64,000 bases of DNA, taken from the NCBI GenBank assembly GCA_009193035.1, contig SWDT01000003.1:1-64000 (forward strand). Direction: 5' to 3'. Both the position numbers and the translations under genes were made by a program. This document shows positions 44,577 to 57,589 of the stretch, piece after piece. Each line of letters starts with the position of its first letter. Within the stretch, counting starts at the first letter, position 1. Source of the stretch: Halicephalobus mephisto. Lineage: Eukaryota; Nematoda; Chromadorea; Rhabditida; Panagrolaimidae. Under the pieces are notes generated by a model. The model saw only the letters and a list, made by a program, of their open reading frames with translations, did no database searches and was not told where the DNA came from.

Positions 44577-47500
44577 TCATCTTCGACGAAGAACCGCCGC
44601 TTTCGGATGGTTCATGATTTCCGCATCAGTAGGGGGTTCATCTGATTCAGAATCCTTGGGAGTAGTTTCAGATTCTGGAGCATCAGCAGTTTCTTCTTCA
44701 GGAGCTTCAGTAACTTCTTCTTTCGGAGCAGCAGTCATGGTTTCTTCAGAAGTTTTAGCAACTTCTTCTTCTGTATTTTCAGATTCTGGAGCTTCAGTAA
44801 CTTTTCCTTCTTCTGGAGTCTCTGTATTTTCAGATTCTGGAGCTTCAGTAACTTCTTCTTCTGGAGTCTCTGTAGTTTCAGATTCTGAAGCTTCAGTAAC
44901 TTCTTCTTCTGGAGTCTCTGTATTTTCAGATTCTGGAGCTTCAGTAACTTCTTCTTCTGTTATTTCAGATTCTGGGGCTTCAGTTACTTCTTCAGCAATA
45001 GTTGTTTCAAATTCCGGAGCAGCAGTGGTTGTTTCAGTATCTTCATCAGAAGGTTCAGATTCACCAGCAGTTTCAATCATCTCGGATTCTGGAGCAGCAG
45101 TGGTTGCTTCAGTGTCATCATTGGAAGTTGCGGATTCAGTAGATTGAACTTTATTTTTGTTTTCTTCTGTTGGAGATTCGGATTGTACTTCAGAAGTTTC
45201 TGTTGTTTCAGCTTCTTCAGGAGCAGTAGTAGTAACTTCCAAAATTTCGGCTTCTTCTTTAGGAACTTCAGCAGTTTCTTCATTTTCTTCTTCGTCATCC
45301 TTGGGGAACATGTCTTCAGTTGCTGTTTCTTCTGGTTCTTCAGTTTCTTCTCCAGAAGGCTGAATTGTAGTTGTGTTTTCTTCATCAACACCTGCTTCAG
45401 TAGTTGTTTCCTCTACTTCTGGAGCTGCAGTTGTTGTTTCTTCTGGGGATTCTGGTTTTTGTTCTTTTTGATTTTCGGTAGTTTCGGATTCCTGATTATT
45501 TTCATCTTCAGAAGTCTCTTCTTCTTCATCTTCTGGAGCAGTAGTAGTTTCAGATTCTTGACTATTTTCATTCTCAGAAACTTCCTCTTCTTCATTCTTA
45601 GTAGTCTCAGATTCTTCGTTATTTTCAGCTTCAGAAGTTTCCTCTTCTTCTTTTTCTTCTTCATTTTTGGTAATCTCAGATTCCTCGTTATTTTCACCTT
45701 CAGAAGTCTCTTCCTCTTCTTCTTCTTCATCATCATCATTCTTGGTAGTCTCAGATTCTTCGTTATTTTCACCTTCAGAAGTTTCCTCTTCTTCTTCTTC
45801 TTCTTCATCATCATTCTTGGTAGTCTCAGATTCTTCGTTATTTTCACCTTCAGAAGTCTCTTCCTCTTCTTCTTCTGGAGCAGCAGTAGTCTCAGATTCC
45901 TGATTATTTTCATCTTCAGAAGTCTCCTCTTCTTCTTGATTTTCAGTAGGTTTAGATTTTTCTGCAGTTTCTGATTCAGTTTTTTCATCAGCAGTTTGTT
46001 GTTCTTCCTCATCTTCTTCAGGAACTTCAACTTTTGGATCTTCTGATTTCTCTGTTTCTTCGGCATTTGGAGTTTCTTGATTTTCTTCTGGAACTGCTTC
46101 TTTTGAAGAATCTGAAGTTTCTAATTTTTCAGAATCTTCGTTATTTTTTTTATTTTCTTCGGTTTCTGTTTTTTCAGAATCTTCTTTGTTTTCGGTTTTT
46201 TCTTGAACTTCTTCCTCTGGGGATTCTGTAGCAGCTTCTTCTTTTTCAGATTCATCTTCGTTGACTTCTGAAGTTTCGAGTTTTCCTTCTTCTTGTTCTT
46301 CTTTTTTCTCTTCTTCGACTTCAAGCTTCACTGCCTGTGGGCCTTCTACTTGGTCTTCATTTTTCGAAGGTACTGTAACTTCTGAAATTTCAGAAGCTTC
46401 TGATTTTTCGGATTTGTTTTTTGTTGGAACTTCAACTAAGGATTCTGAAGCGTTTTTAGATTCAGATTCTTCTTGGATTGGAGCTACTGTAGCTTCTCCA
46501 GAATCCAAATGAGACTCATCTGTGGAGCTCTCGACGTTGTCATCGACGAAGGCATCAACGGTCTTCTCGAGGGCTTTGACAGCTTCAGAAATGGACTCAT
46601 GGGCCGGAATATCTGGAAATTAATTTTTTTTATTTTCGATTTTAAAATAAATTTACTTTTTGTAAGTTCATCAAGAGGAACATCTGGAAGTTCTTCTGTA
46701 ACTTCTTCAACAAGACCTTCTGGAGTTTCTTCAACATGGTCTTCTGAAGTTTCTTCAACATGGTCTTTTGAAACTTCTTCAACATGGTCTTCTGGAACTT
46801 CTTCAACAAGACCTTCTGGAGTTTCTTCAACATGGTCTTCTGGAGTTTCTTCAACATGGTCTTCTGTAACTTCCTCAACATCATCTTCTGGAACTTCTTC
46901 AACAAGACCTTCTGGAGTTTCTTCATTTACTGATTCAGTTTCTTTTTTATTTTCTTCTTTGACTTCTGAAGGTTCTTTTTCTAAAATAGCTTCTCCAGAA
47001 TTTATATTACCACTGTTTTCAACTTTGTCTTCTTCAACTTTTTCCTTCAATTCTACAGTATCTATTTTTTCCTCTTTTTCGTTAACTTTCACTTCTCCGT
47101 CATGATTGGCCCAGAATTCTGGAGTTTCCATTTTTTCCAAAGCTTCTTTCGTTTCGGGAATCATCTCAGGTTTGTCCGTGGATTCTCCCCTGAGGGCTTC
47201 ATTGGACCCTATTTTCCCTTCTTGAGAAGTCAACTTTCCAGCTAAGAACTTCAAAGCGTATTTTTCGTTGGAGAAAACTTGTCTTAAAATTTTTGAAGGT
47301 TGTTGTTTGTTGATTATTGGCTGGATGAATCCTCCACGAGGCCTCCATCGTTCCCAGTAGATGGTGTTTTCGCTCGCGATTGTGAACATGAATTGCACGT
47401 TTCCGATGTCCCTGTTTGTGGTCCATTGGACTTGAGAAACGAATTTTCTGGAGTCGTCTGTGTGAGTTATGGAATCCTCTTGGGGATATCTGGGATCACA

Positions 47501-48746
47501 TTCTTGGAGTCTTAGACCGTACTCGATCCATGAGGGAGTCTCCAGGAACCGACCCCCCCGGAGGGACCCTATCACGAAGCCGTGCTCGTCACACAGTCTT
47601 GGCTGAAGCAGGACACCCCTATAGTGGGTGTACCCAATCAGGCGAACTGAAATTTTAGTATTTTTTAATTTAAAAAAACTTTGAAATTTTGCAAAAATTT
47701 ATAGATCATTCTAAAGTTTGAGAATTTTATACATTTTTGGAATTTTCTAGAATCTCGTCGAAATATTTTGGAAGTTTCTGGAAATTTATAGTTTTATAGA
47801 TAATTTCCGAACTTTTCAAATTCCAATTTTAAAGTTTTTCAGAATTATATACAAACTTTGATTTTCATAAAATCTCACAAAAGATTTTTCAGAATCTACT
47901 GAATAATTGTAGAATTTTCTGAAATCTCATATTTCTGAAATTTTTTGGAATCTTCTAGAAAATTTCCGAACTTTTCAAATTCCAATTTTAAAGTTTTTCA
48001 GAATTATATACAGACTTAGATTTTCATAAAATTCCACAAAAGATTTTTCAGAATCTACTGAATAATTGTGGAATTTTCTGAAATCTCATATTTCTGGAAT
48101 TTTTTGGAATCTTCTAGAAAATTTTCAAACTTTTCAAATTCCAATTTTAAAGTTTTTCAGAATTATATACAAACTTAGGTTTTCATAAAATCTCACAAAA
48201 ATTTTAGGATTTTTCAGAATCTACTGAATAATTGTAGAATTTTCTAGAATTTTATATTTTTGAAATTTTCTAGGATCTAGAAAATTTTCGAATTTTTTAA
48301 AATTCCAATTTTAAAGTTTTTCAGAATTATATACAAACTTATATTTTCATAAAATCCGAAAAAAATTCCAGATTTTTTGAAAATCCCTTGAAAATTTTCC
48401 AGAACATTCCAAAAATCACTAAAAACTCCGAAATTTTCGAACATGTCTTGGAAAATTTAAAATAAAAAATTTCAAAAATTTTTAGAAAATTAATTTTTTA
48501 ATTTTAGAATTTAGTTACCGTACCTGTGTAGATTTTTCCGACTTCATAGTATTCTGTTTGTTGGCCGTCTTCGTCGAGGACCTGGACTTCGAAGGGCGGA
48601 GGGCCACTCCGGGGTTCCCCGTGGAGGCTTCTGTCCAACTTCATGCTGAATTTCGTTTTGCAATGGAATCCGCTGGATTCTATCAACGACACAGCCAGAC
48701 ATGGTCCAAAAACGGCCAAAAAAACAAAAAAAATTTTTGTTTCCAT
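44577..48746 (-). CDS. Secreted Reeler-domain protein with a long acidic repeat tail
   Basis: Exons 48746-48524, 47646-46657 and 46612-44577, all in phase, 1082 residues. Signal peptide METKIFFVFLAVFGPCLAVS. Residues 25-185 fit a Reeler domain: YYEVGKIYTVRLIGYTHYRG, LLQPRLCDEHG, ECDPRYPQEDSITHT, VQWTTNRDIGNVQFMFTIA and YWERW. The remaining 900 residues are Glu/Ser/Thr-rich. Exon 2 has about 15-residue units (EVPEDHVEETPEGLV); exon 3 has SEGENNEESETTKND units of about 24 residues and VTEAPESENTETPEE units. The end is HPKAAVLRRR. Reeler domains occur in secreted matrix and defence proteins; the acidic tail could bind calcium or form a mucin-like gel, which is inference. Confidence 0.85.
47680..48430. 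repeat. Tandem repeat of about 160 bp in Reeler intron 1
   Basis: Four to five copies of a unit with CCAATTTTAAAGTTTTTCAG followed by AATTATATACAxACTTxxATT, at roughly 47822, 47983, 48142 and 48304. It accounts for most of the 877-nt intron. Confidence 0.7.
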
Positions 48747-49545
48747 TCTGGATTATCTAAATCTTCCAAAATCGATCAAAAACAAAAATCAGAAAAACGT
48801 TTAAATTGCTTTTCTGATAGAAATTAAGACAATTGAAGAAAAACGAGTAAATCTAAATTTGAAATTTTTTTCTTTTCAGTAAAGTGATCGGAAACGGAGC
48901 AACGACGGATTGATCAGGTCCGACGAAAAAGGATGACGACCTACAACCGAGAGTGAAAGCCTGAAGGGCAAATCGACTTTTGGAATTCCTTCTGATTCCC
49001 GTTTTCCTTAAATTTCCTGTTTTTAATTTTCGACGAGATCAAGAAAGCTCATCCTCTATTCTGTCATCTCAGTCGTCTCCAAAATACGAGTTTTACAATA
49101 AAAATCAACGGTTTATGACAGTTTTGAAATGAAAAAATCCAAAAAATTATTTTTTTATTTTCTTCAAATTCTAACTTTACTGTAAAATTTAATCTTTAAA
49201 ATTTTTCAAAAATTCAATTTTTTTAAAATTTTTCAAAAATTCAATTTTTTTTAAATTTACCAAAAATTTAATTTTCTAAATTTTCACAAAAAAGTATTTT
49301 TATTTTTTCCAAAAATTTAATTTTCTTAAATTTATCAAAAATTTTAATATTTTTTAAACTTTTTACAAAAAATTATATTTTTTAGTTTTATTAATTTTTC
49401 TAAAAAAATATTTTTTAATTTTTTTACAAAAAAATGATATTTTTTAGTTTTTTTTAATTTTTCTAAAAAAATAAAAAATCCCTGATTTTTTGAAATTTTG
49501 TAAGGTTCAATGGGTTTTTAGCTGATTTGTTGCTGTACGTCATCG
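48747..49545. other. 5' flank of the Reeler gene
   Basis: A balanced-composition block at about 48880-49110 without an open frame may be promoter or 5' UTR. Beyond 49130 it becomes tandem A/T motifs such as TTTTTCAAAAATTCAATTTT. Confidence 0.4.
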
Positions 49546-49639
49546 AATCAGAGGACCAGCGATGTTTACACAACCAGGGTCAATCGAGGCTGGCGCCTGT
49601 CTCGTGGAGTCCAGATGATCAAGAACCGATTCCTCAAAA

Positions 49640-49880
49640 TTTCAAAAAATTACTTTTTATAAAATATTTAAATTTTCAACTTTAAAAAATTACTTTTTAT
49701 TAAAATATTTTAATTTTCATTTTCAAAAAATTATTTTTTATAAAATATTTGAATTTTCAACTTTAAAAAATTACTTTCTATTAAAATATTTTAATTTTAA
49801 ATTTCAAAAAATTATTTTTTATTAAAATATTTGAATTTTCAACTTTAAAAAATTACTTTTTATTAAAATATTTTAATTTT
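49640..49880. repeat. A/T-rich tandem repeat, about 60-bp unit
   Basis: Repeated TTCAACTTTAAAAAATTACT and TTTTATTAAAATATTTxAAT units, four to five copies. Confidence 0.55.
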
Positions 49881-50029
49881 TGAATTAGTTCAAAATTGGT
49901 TTATATTTTTGAATCAATCTGAAAAGTCCGCTGCAGATGATTAAAGTTATTTTTCCACTTTTTGTACTCAAAATAACTTAATCCTAAATATTAAAGCAAA
50001 AAAAAGTATTTTAATAATCTCTACTAGAA

Positions 50030-50640
50030 CAATAAGCCACAGACAACAATTATAAAACTCACACAAAACAACCGAGAGTCATAAAATACAGTATTCTACG
50101 GTCCCTGATGTTCAGGATATTGTTTCAAGTTTTTTTTCTAGTATATTTTCTGTTTCAACAGTAACCTAATAACGAATCGAATTGTGTTGATTAAAAACTA
50201 ACTTAAAAAACAAAAATTTTAATAATCTTTACTAATACAAAAAGAGAGATATAATTATTCCATATTTTCCAACTCAATACAACCAAGAATCACCTATATC
50301 TACAGTATTCCACACTCTCTGATGTTCAGGATATCTCTTCGGATGTTCTCTTTTTCTAGTATATTCTCGGTTTTAACAGTAATCTAATAATGAATCAAAT
50401 TGTGTTGATTAAAAATCATCTGTTAAAACAAAAAACAAAAATTTTAATAATCTTTACTAACACAAAAAGAGAGATACAATTATTCCATATTTTCCAACTC
50501 AATACAACCAAGAATCACCTATATCTACAGTATTCCACACTCTTTGATGTTCAGGATATCTCTTCGGATGTTCTCTTTTTAGTTCGGTCTCTGTCTTAAC
50601 ACTAAATTAATTTAAATTTTCATAATTCCAATTCAAAATT
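50030..50640. repeat. Three-copy tandem repeat of about 200 bp
   Basis: Each unit contains AATAATCTxTACTAxxACAA, TACAGTATTCxACxxTCxxT, GATGTTCAGGATATxxxTTC and CTAATAAxGAATCxAATTGTG. The second and third copies are nearly identical. Confidence 0.7.
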
Positions 50641-51199
50641 ATGTTTCACATATTTTTGAAGGATTTTTTTCATTAAGGACTTCATCAAGACGAATGACTA
50701 ATGAACACCGGAAACAATTGCTTAGTCGATGAAGTGACAAATGGTCTTGTTGACTTCGTCACGAGGATATCCTTTTTTTTGTCTTTTTTAAATGGGGTAT
50801 TTTAAATCGAAAAAATTAAGATTGATTAGTTCATTACGCACGAAATTGTCGAAATGAATCTTGTTTGTAAACTTTTTATAGAATTTTTTATAAAATTAAA
50901 ATTTTATTTAAAATTTTTTTATAAAATTAAAGTTATTTTTATTTAAAATTTTTTTATAAAATTAAAATTTTTATTTTTACTTACAAAATTAAAACTTTTT
51001 TAAATTGAAAATTATATTTATAAAATTGAAACTTTTTTAATTTAAAAAATTAATTTTTTTATAAAATTAAAATTATGATAATTATTTGTTTAAAAATGTA
51101 TAATTATGGTTTTAGAAAAATTAAATAAAATTGATTATTATGTTATGTGAAATATCGTCGAAAATAAATCTTTTTGTTCGTTTTTCTTCCATATTTTTT

Positions 51200-52010
51200 T
51201 TCGATATCTTCGGTTGTATTTGTATATAAAAATCTGAAGCAATTCTTTATTTCTGTTTATAAAAAAATAATTTTAGTTTAAAATTACAAAATAAAATAAA
51301 TCAGTATATTTTATTAAAAATTTCATATCTTTTTTGAAACAATTTTTCTTATTTATTATTTCATATATTTTTAATAACGTTTATGTATGAACAATTTGAA
51401 AACTTTTTTATTCTTGTATAAAAACAAATAATTTTAGTTTAAAATTATGAAATAAAATAAATTAATATATTTTATTAAAAATTTCATGTTTTTTTTGAAA
51501 CAACTTTTTTAAATTTATTATTTCATATATTTTTAATCATGTTTATGTATGAAAAATTCAAAAACTTTTTTATTCCTATATAGAAACAAATAATTATAGT
51601 TTAAAATTACAAAATAAAATAAATTAATATATTTTATTAAAAATTTCATGTTTTTTTTGAAACAATTTTTTAAATTTATTATTTCATATATTTTTAATCA
51701 TGTTTATGTATGAACAATTTGAAAACTTTTTTATTCTTGTATAAAACCAAATAATTTTAGTTTGAAATTATGAAATAAAATCGATTATTATTTTATATAA
51801 GAATATTCATAAATTTGTCTTTTATAAAATATTTTTTTCTTATTTATTATTTCATATATTTTTAATCACGTTTATGTATGAACAATTTTAAAAATTCTTT
51901 ATTCTTGTATAAAAACAAATAATTTTAGTTTGAAATTATGAAATAAAATAAATTAATATATTTTATATAAGAATATTCATAAATTTGTCTTTTCTGAAAA
52001 GTTTTTTCGC
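51200..52010. repeat. Tandem repeat of about 155-160 bp
   Basis: About five copies of a unit with ATTTCATATATTTTTAATCA, GTTTATGTATGAACAATTTG and AAACAAATAATTTTAGTTT. The copies diverge by point changes only. Confidence 0.7.
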
Positions 52011-52129
52011 AAATCAGATATCTTCAACAATATTTGTATTTCAAAGCTAGCAATGACCTTTTATTTTCTGATTTTAAAAATCAATAATCAAAATCAAAAA
52101 TAATCGAACAAACTTGATCTCTGTACCGT

Positions 52130-53140
52130 ATATTCAATTTTAAAAAATTACTTTTATTTAAAAAAAAAATTAATTTTATTTTTAAAAAAGATATTTTTAT
52201 TTTAAAAAATTAGGTTTATTTTATTAAAAAAAATTATTTTTATTTAAAAAAATTAAGTTTATTTTATTTTTAAAAAATTAGGTTTATTTTAAAAAATTAA
52301 ATTTATTTTATTAAAAAAAATTAAATTAATTTAGTTTTTAAAAATTATTTTTATTTAAAAAAATTAAGTTTATTTTATTTTAAAAATTATTTTTATTAAA
52401 AAAAATTAAATTAATTTAGTTTTTAAAAATTATTTTTATATTTTTAAACAAAAATTAAGTTTTTATCAACTGTAGTTTGGCTCCATTGAGGTTTTTAGAC
52501 AACTTTGCTAATGAATAAAATTGCAAACAAATTTTTTTTGTTTATTTTAGAGCTCGACTGGCGCCAGATTGTGGATATCAATATTTTTCAAGTTTAAATA
52601 CAACATTATACTAAAATAACAATAATATTTTGAAATACTTAACTTTGCAAAAATTTGATTTTTTTTAATTTTCACATTTGAAAGAAAAAATTTTTTTTTG
52701 CAATTTTCACGTTTAAAAAAGTTTAAATTTTTTTTTGCAATTTTCACGTTCAAAAAAGTTTAAAATTTTTTTTGAGCACGTTATTCGAAGATTAAACATC
52801 GACATTTTTTAAAATTTTTGCGTTTTTTGACAACTACAATTTTTTGGTTGAAGTACGGTAGCCACGATCGCTTCGAAAACAAATAATAAATAGTTTTTGG
52901 AATTTCCAGAATCTTCTATGAGATTCTCAAAAAATTCGATTTTAAAAAATTTAATTTTTGATTTTAAAAATAATTGTTATAAAAAAATCCGATTTAAAAA
53001 AAATTAATTTTTGATTTTAAATATTATTTTTATAAAAAAATTAATTTTTAATTTTAAAATAATTTTTATAAAAAAATTCGATTTTAAAAAAATTAATTTT
53101 TGATTTTAAAATTATTTTTATAAAAAATTTATTGAATTTT
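52130..53140. repeat. Simple A/T-rich tandem block
   Basis: TTTTATTTAAAAAAATTAAG-type units to about 52450, a more complex interval (52450-52900) with no gene, then GATTTTAAAAAxATTAATTT units. No coding sequence recognised. Confidence 0.45.
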
Positions 53141-53329
53141 CTGTTTATTTCGTCATGAAAAATTTATGAATGTAAAATTGTCAAATTTTGTGTTTTTTTA
53201 TTTTTAGAAACGTGAAACACTGTCGTTGATTTTCCTCATGTACAGTTTTTAGATAAGATTACAGGAAGTCATAAGGTTCCGGACTTTTCCAGAATCTGTC
53301 AGACACACTTTCAACTTTGAAACAAAAAA

Positions 53330-54420
53330 TTGTACGATTCTACGGTCTTGTTTGGAAAATTTGAAAAATTTCTTGTCGAGACAATTTTTGAAAATTTTTA
53401 AACAAAAATATCTCAAAAATTATGTAAATTGAAACTTTGTAAAAATCAGTTCTCTTATTTTATGGTATTTGGAAAATTCAAAAAATTTCTTGTCGAGACA
53501 ATTTCTGAAAATTTTTAAACAAAAATATTTCAAAAATAGTATAAATTAAAATTTTTTAGAACTGTATACAAAACAGTTTTCTTATTTTATGGTCTTAGAA
53601 AATTTCGAAAATCCGCACTGAGACAATTTCTGAAAATTTTAAAACAAAAATATTTAAAAAATAGTGTAAATTGAAACTTTGTAAAAATAAATTTTTTTAT
53701 TTTACGGTCTTAGAAAATTTCGAAAATCCGCACTGAGACAATTTCTGAAAATTTTTAAACAAAAATATTTAAAAAATAGTGTAAATTAAAATTTTGTAAA
53801 AATAAATTTTTTTATTTTACAGTCTTGTTTGGAAAATTTGAAAAATTTCTTGTTAAGACAATTTTTGGATATTTTAAAATAAACATTTTTTTCTTTTTTA
53901 AACTGTATAATTGTGAAAACCTGTTAGATAATGTTTGACTTTTACAGAAGTACACAAATAACAATATTTCCAGTTTTGTTCCAACTTGAGTTTCGAAAAT
54001 TCCTATTGAAACTGATTTTTTGAAAAATATTTTTTAAAATAATAGTATATTTAAAAAAAGTTTTTATTGTCTAAACTTTACAAAAACTGCAAAAAAAATT
54101 ACTTTTTGGTCCTGATTGGAAAATTCTAAAAAGTTCTTTTTGAAACAAATTTAAAAATATTTTTTTAAATACTGTAATTCTGAAAACTTGTTAGGTAGGA
54201 TTTGAGTCTTACAAAACTATAAAAAAATTACTTTTTGGTCCCGATTGGAAAATTTTAAAAAGTTCTTTTTGAAACAAATTTAAAATATTTTTTTAAATAC
54301 TGTAATTCTGAAAACTTGTTAGGTCGGATTTGAGTCTTACAAAACAACAAAAAAATTACTTTTTGGTCCCGACTGGAAAATTTTAAAAAATTCATTTTGA
54401 AACAAGTTTTTAAAAATTTT
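53330..54420. repeat. Two families of diverged tandem repeats
   Basis: First family: TTTTACGGTCTTAGAAAATT and GAGACAATTTCTGAAAATTT units of about 120 bp, 53330-53870. Second: TTACTTTTTGGTCCxGATTG and GAAAACTTGTTAGGTxGGAT units, about 54060-54400. Confidence 0.55.
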
Positions 54421-54679
54421 TTTATTTTTTTTATGTTGTTTTTATTTCAAATAATTAATCATTAACCTTTTTGAAATGGTTATCGTGATCTTCTCAAACA
54501 CCCACAGAATCAGACATCATGTTTTGCGTTGTTGAACCTCTTCCGGAAATTATCATTTCGTCTTATCGAAGAAATTTTACTTTTTATGACGACAATGAAA
54601 CAACCCCCGTGTTTTTTTGAAACAAAAAAATTCATATCTTTGTTCATTTGGGTTTCTGCCAGATTCAGTCACACTAATT

Positions 54680-55680
54680 TTTTATTTTTTTGAAAAATGA
54701 ATAAATCAAACTTTTTATTTTTAAATTTTTTCGAAAATAAATGAATAATTTTTTTTAATTTTTTAAAAAATATATAATTTTTTTTTAATTTTTTTGAAAA
54801 TGAATAAATTAATTTTTTTAAAAATGAAAAAATTTTTTTTGAAAATAAATGAATATTTTTTTTTAAAATGAATAAATCAAACTTTTTATTTTTTTTAAAT
54901 GAATAATTTTTAAAATTTTTTTGAAAATAAATAAATTAATTTTTTTAAAAATGAATAATTTTTTTAAAAATAAATAATTTTTTTAAATTTTTTTGAAAAT
55001 AAATAAATTAATTTTTTTAAAAATGAAAAAATTTTTTTTCGAAAATAAATGAATAATTTTTTAAAAAATGAATAAATCAAACTTTTTATTTTTTTTAAAT
55101 GAATAATTTTTAAAATTTTTTTGAAAATGAATAAATTGATTTTTTTTATTTTTTTCAAAAATGAATAAATCAAACTTTATTTTTTTGAAAATGAATAAGT
55201 CGAATTTTATAACCTTTGTTCACATTCCTTCGTTGATTAATTTTCAATGCACGAAATCAAGACAGAAAAACAATACTGTCAATTTCAATCTCAATTAAAC
55301 TTCAGACTACAAAAATAATACATTCTGACAAAAAAGGTCAAAATTCCACTCCAGAGTCACAGGACAAATTTTTAAAGTTTTCAGTAACTTTTTAAATAAA
55401 AATAAAAATAATTTTTTTAAAATAAATAAAAATAATTTTTTTAAATAAAATTAAAAATAATTTATTTTTTTAAATAAAAATAATAATAATAATTTATTTT
55501 TTTAATAAAATTAAAGTTATTTTTTTTGAATAAAAATACTTTTTTAAATAAAATTAAAATAATTTACTTTTTTAATAAAATTAAAATTATCTTTTTTGAA
55601 TAAAAATATTTTTTAAAATAAAATTTTTAAAATTTTTCTTCATTTTTAAAAATCAATGAAAAATTAAAATTTAAAAAAAT
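54680..55680. repeat. Simple A/T repeats around a short unique stretch
   Basis: GAATAAATCAAACTTTTTAT and AATTTTTTTGAAAATxAATA units (54680-55200), a complex interval at 55205-55380, then TTTTTTAAATAAAAxTAAAA units. Open frames here are low complexity. Confidence 0.5.
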
Positions 55681-56460
55681 TAAATTTGTTTGGTAATTTC
55701 GAAATAATTAAAAATTTAAATTTTTCCCTTAAGTTTGTCATTGGTCAATATTCAGAAACCAAAAAAAAAATTGTGATTGGTCAGGTGGTTTTCTTCATCG
55801 ATGTTATCAATCTTAATCGGTCACTGAAATTTTTCCTGCAAAAAAAATGTTTTTTTGACAGTTGGTCCCCGGAGGCGGTTTGTCCCTTAGGTCATTTCTT
55901 CCTCCATTTCGTGAGGGTAATTTTTGAAAAATTGGGTAAATCTAAAACGACAATCATGATTGAAAATTTATAAAAAATTTCAAATTCGGATTTAAAGGAA
56001 CAAAAATATCAAGGAAGAACTACCGTATGGTCCGTTTTGGAAGTGTCTAACATGACCCAAAATATTTAAAGGTAGTCTGGGCCCCTCTGGCGATGGAGAA
56101 AATACAACTTTTTAACAGTTTTTTATTTAATGATGTCCAATAACAAGTAATATTAAACTTTGATTTCAAAATCGACAGAAATACCCACTTTTTTAAAAAT
56201 GACTTTCGTGGTGGGAGTTCCTATTCAGTCCCACCTTAAAACTTTAAAATTTCCACTTTCGGATTTCCGTTTTCAGACTGATGTGGTCTAGACCCCTCTG
56301 GCGATGAAGAAAATACAACTTTTTACAGTTTTTTATCCAATAATAAATAACGCTAAATTTTAATTTTAAAAATCGACAGAAATCCCCACTTTTTTAAAAG
56401 TGACTTTCATGATGGGAGTTCCTATTCAGTCCCATCTCGGTGCTAATACAGTAACCAAAA
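55681..56460. repeat. Two-copy repeat with a G+C-richer core
   Basis: Copies at about 56070-56245 and 56285-56445 share CCCCTCTGGCGATG, AGAAAATACAACTTTTT and GGGAGTTCCTATTCAGTCCCA. The preceding interval (55690-55980) has an open frame with SWSPEAVCPLGHFF but no splice or start support. Confidence 0.55.
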
Positions 56461-57580
56461 ACGCTGATCCTAAAGAATTTCAAAATCAATACTAATCTAG
56501 AGGACCAAAAGTCCTAAAAAATCAGAAAATTTAAAAAAATAAAGATCCCAGAAGATCAAATATCTTTAAAAATCAGAAATTTCAAAAAGAGCAAAAATTC
56601 TAACAATAAAAAATCCCAAGAAGATCAAATATCTCAAAGATAACGAGTATCCCAGAGGATCGAAAATCGTAAAAGATAAAAAATTTCAAAGAGATCAAAA
56701 TTTCTAAAAAATCAGAAAATTTCAGAAGAACAAATATCCTAAAAATCTGAAATTCCAGGGGATCGAAAATTTTAAAAAATAAAAAAATCAGAAATTTTAA
56801 AAAATTCTAGAAAGATCAAAAAGTTAAAAAAAATTTAAAAACCTTTAAAAATTTAGAAATTTAAAAATTTAAAAATCTTTAAAAATTTAGAAATTTAAAA
56901 TATTTAAAATCTTTAAAAATATTTAAAATTTTAAAATCTAAAAATCTTTAAAATTTTTAAAAATTTAAAAATATTTAAAAATTTAAATCCTCCAAAAAAC
57001 AACTATCGTACAACGAAAAAAAACATTTTTTTTTGCAATTTTTCCAGAAGTTTTCACGTGGCCTAAATTTAATCCTTAGTGTAATGAATCAATCAAAAAC
57101 TATACAAAGTCAAAGATTAGCCAGACATTCGTTTTAATTTTTTGAGTTCATCATAGCAATTAATTTTAGGATCCCCCGATATTTGATAACAAGGAAAATT
57201 GATCAATTTCTTTCAAATTTGGACTCTTATTCCAAAAAGTACAAAAATATGAAATTTAAAAAAAATATAAAAAGTTTTTTAAAAATATGAAATTTTAAAA
57301 AAATACAAAAATATGAAATTTTAAAAAAAATACAAAAATATAAAATTTTAAAAAAATATGAAATTTTAAAAAATTTAAATTTAAAAAAAAAATATTAAAT
57401 TAAAAAAATAAAACTTTTCAAAAAATAAAATTTTCTCAAAAAATACAAAAATATGAAATTTAAAAAAATAAAATTTTTTAAAAAAATATTAAATTTTTGT
57501 TAAGACTGATTTTTTAAATTTATAGTTTTCAAACATTTGTGATTTAAGAATTTTCAACAATTTGGGACTTTTTAGGACTT
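56461..57580. repeat. A/T-rich diverged tandem motifs
   Basis: GATCAAAxATCTxAAAAATC units at 56500-56830, then AAAATTTAAAAATCTTTAAA and AAATATGAAATTTTAAAAAA runs. No gene. Confidence 0.45.
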
Positions 57581-57589
57581 TGAAAAATT

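Noticed and set aside
45144..45974. Plus-strand Phe/Ser-rich open frame of 276 codons, and minus-strand Lys/Leu-rich frames nearby
   Set aside because: Shadows of the GAA/ACA-rich acidic repeats of the Reeler gene; composition is purely a consequence of the repeats.
54964..55173. Ile/Lys/Phe-rich open frame
   Set aside because: Lies wholly in AATAAATT-type simple repeats; low complexity and no splice or start context.
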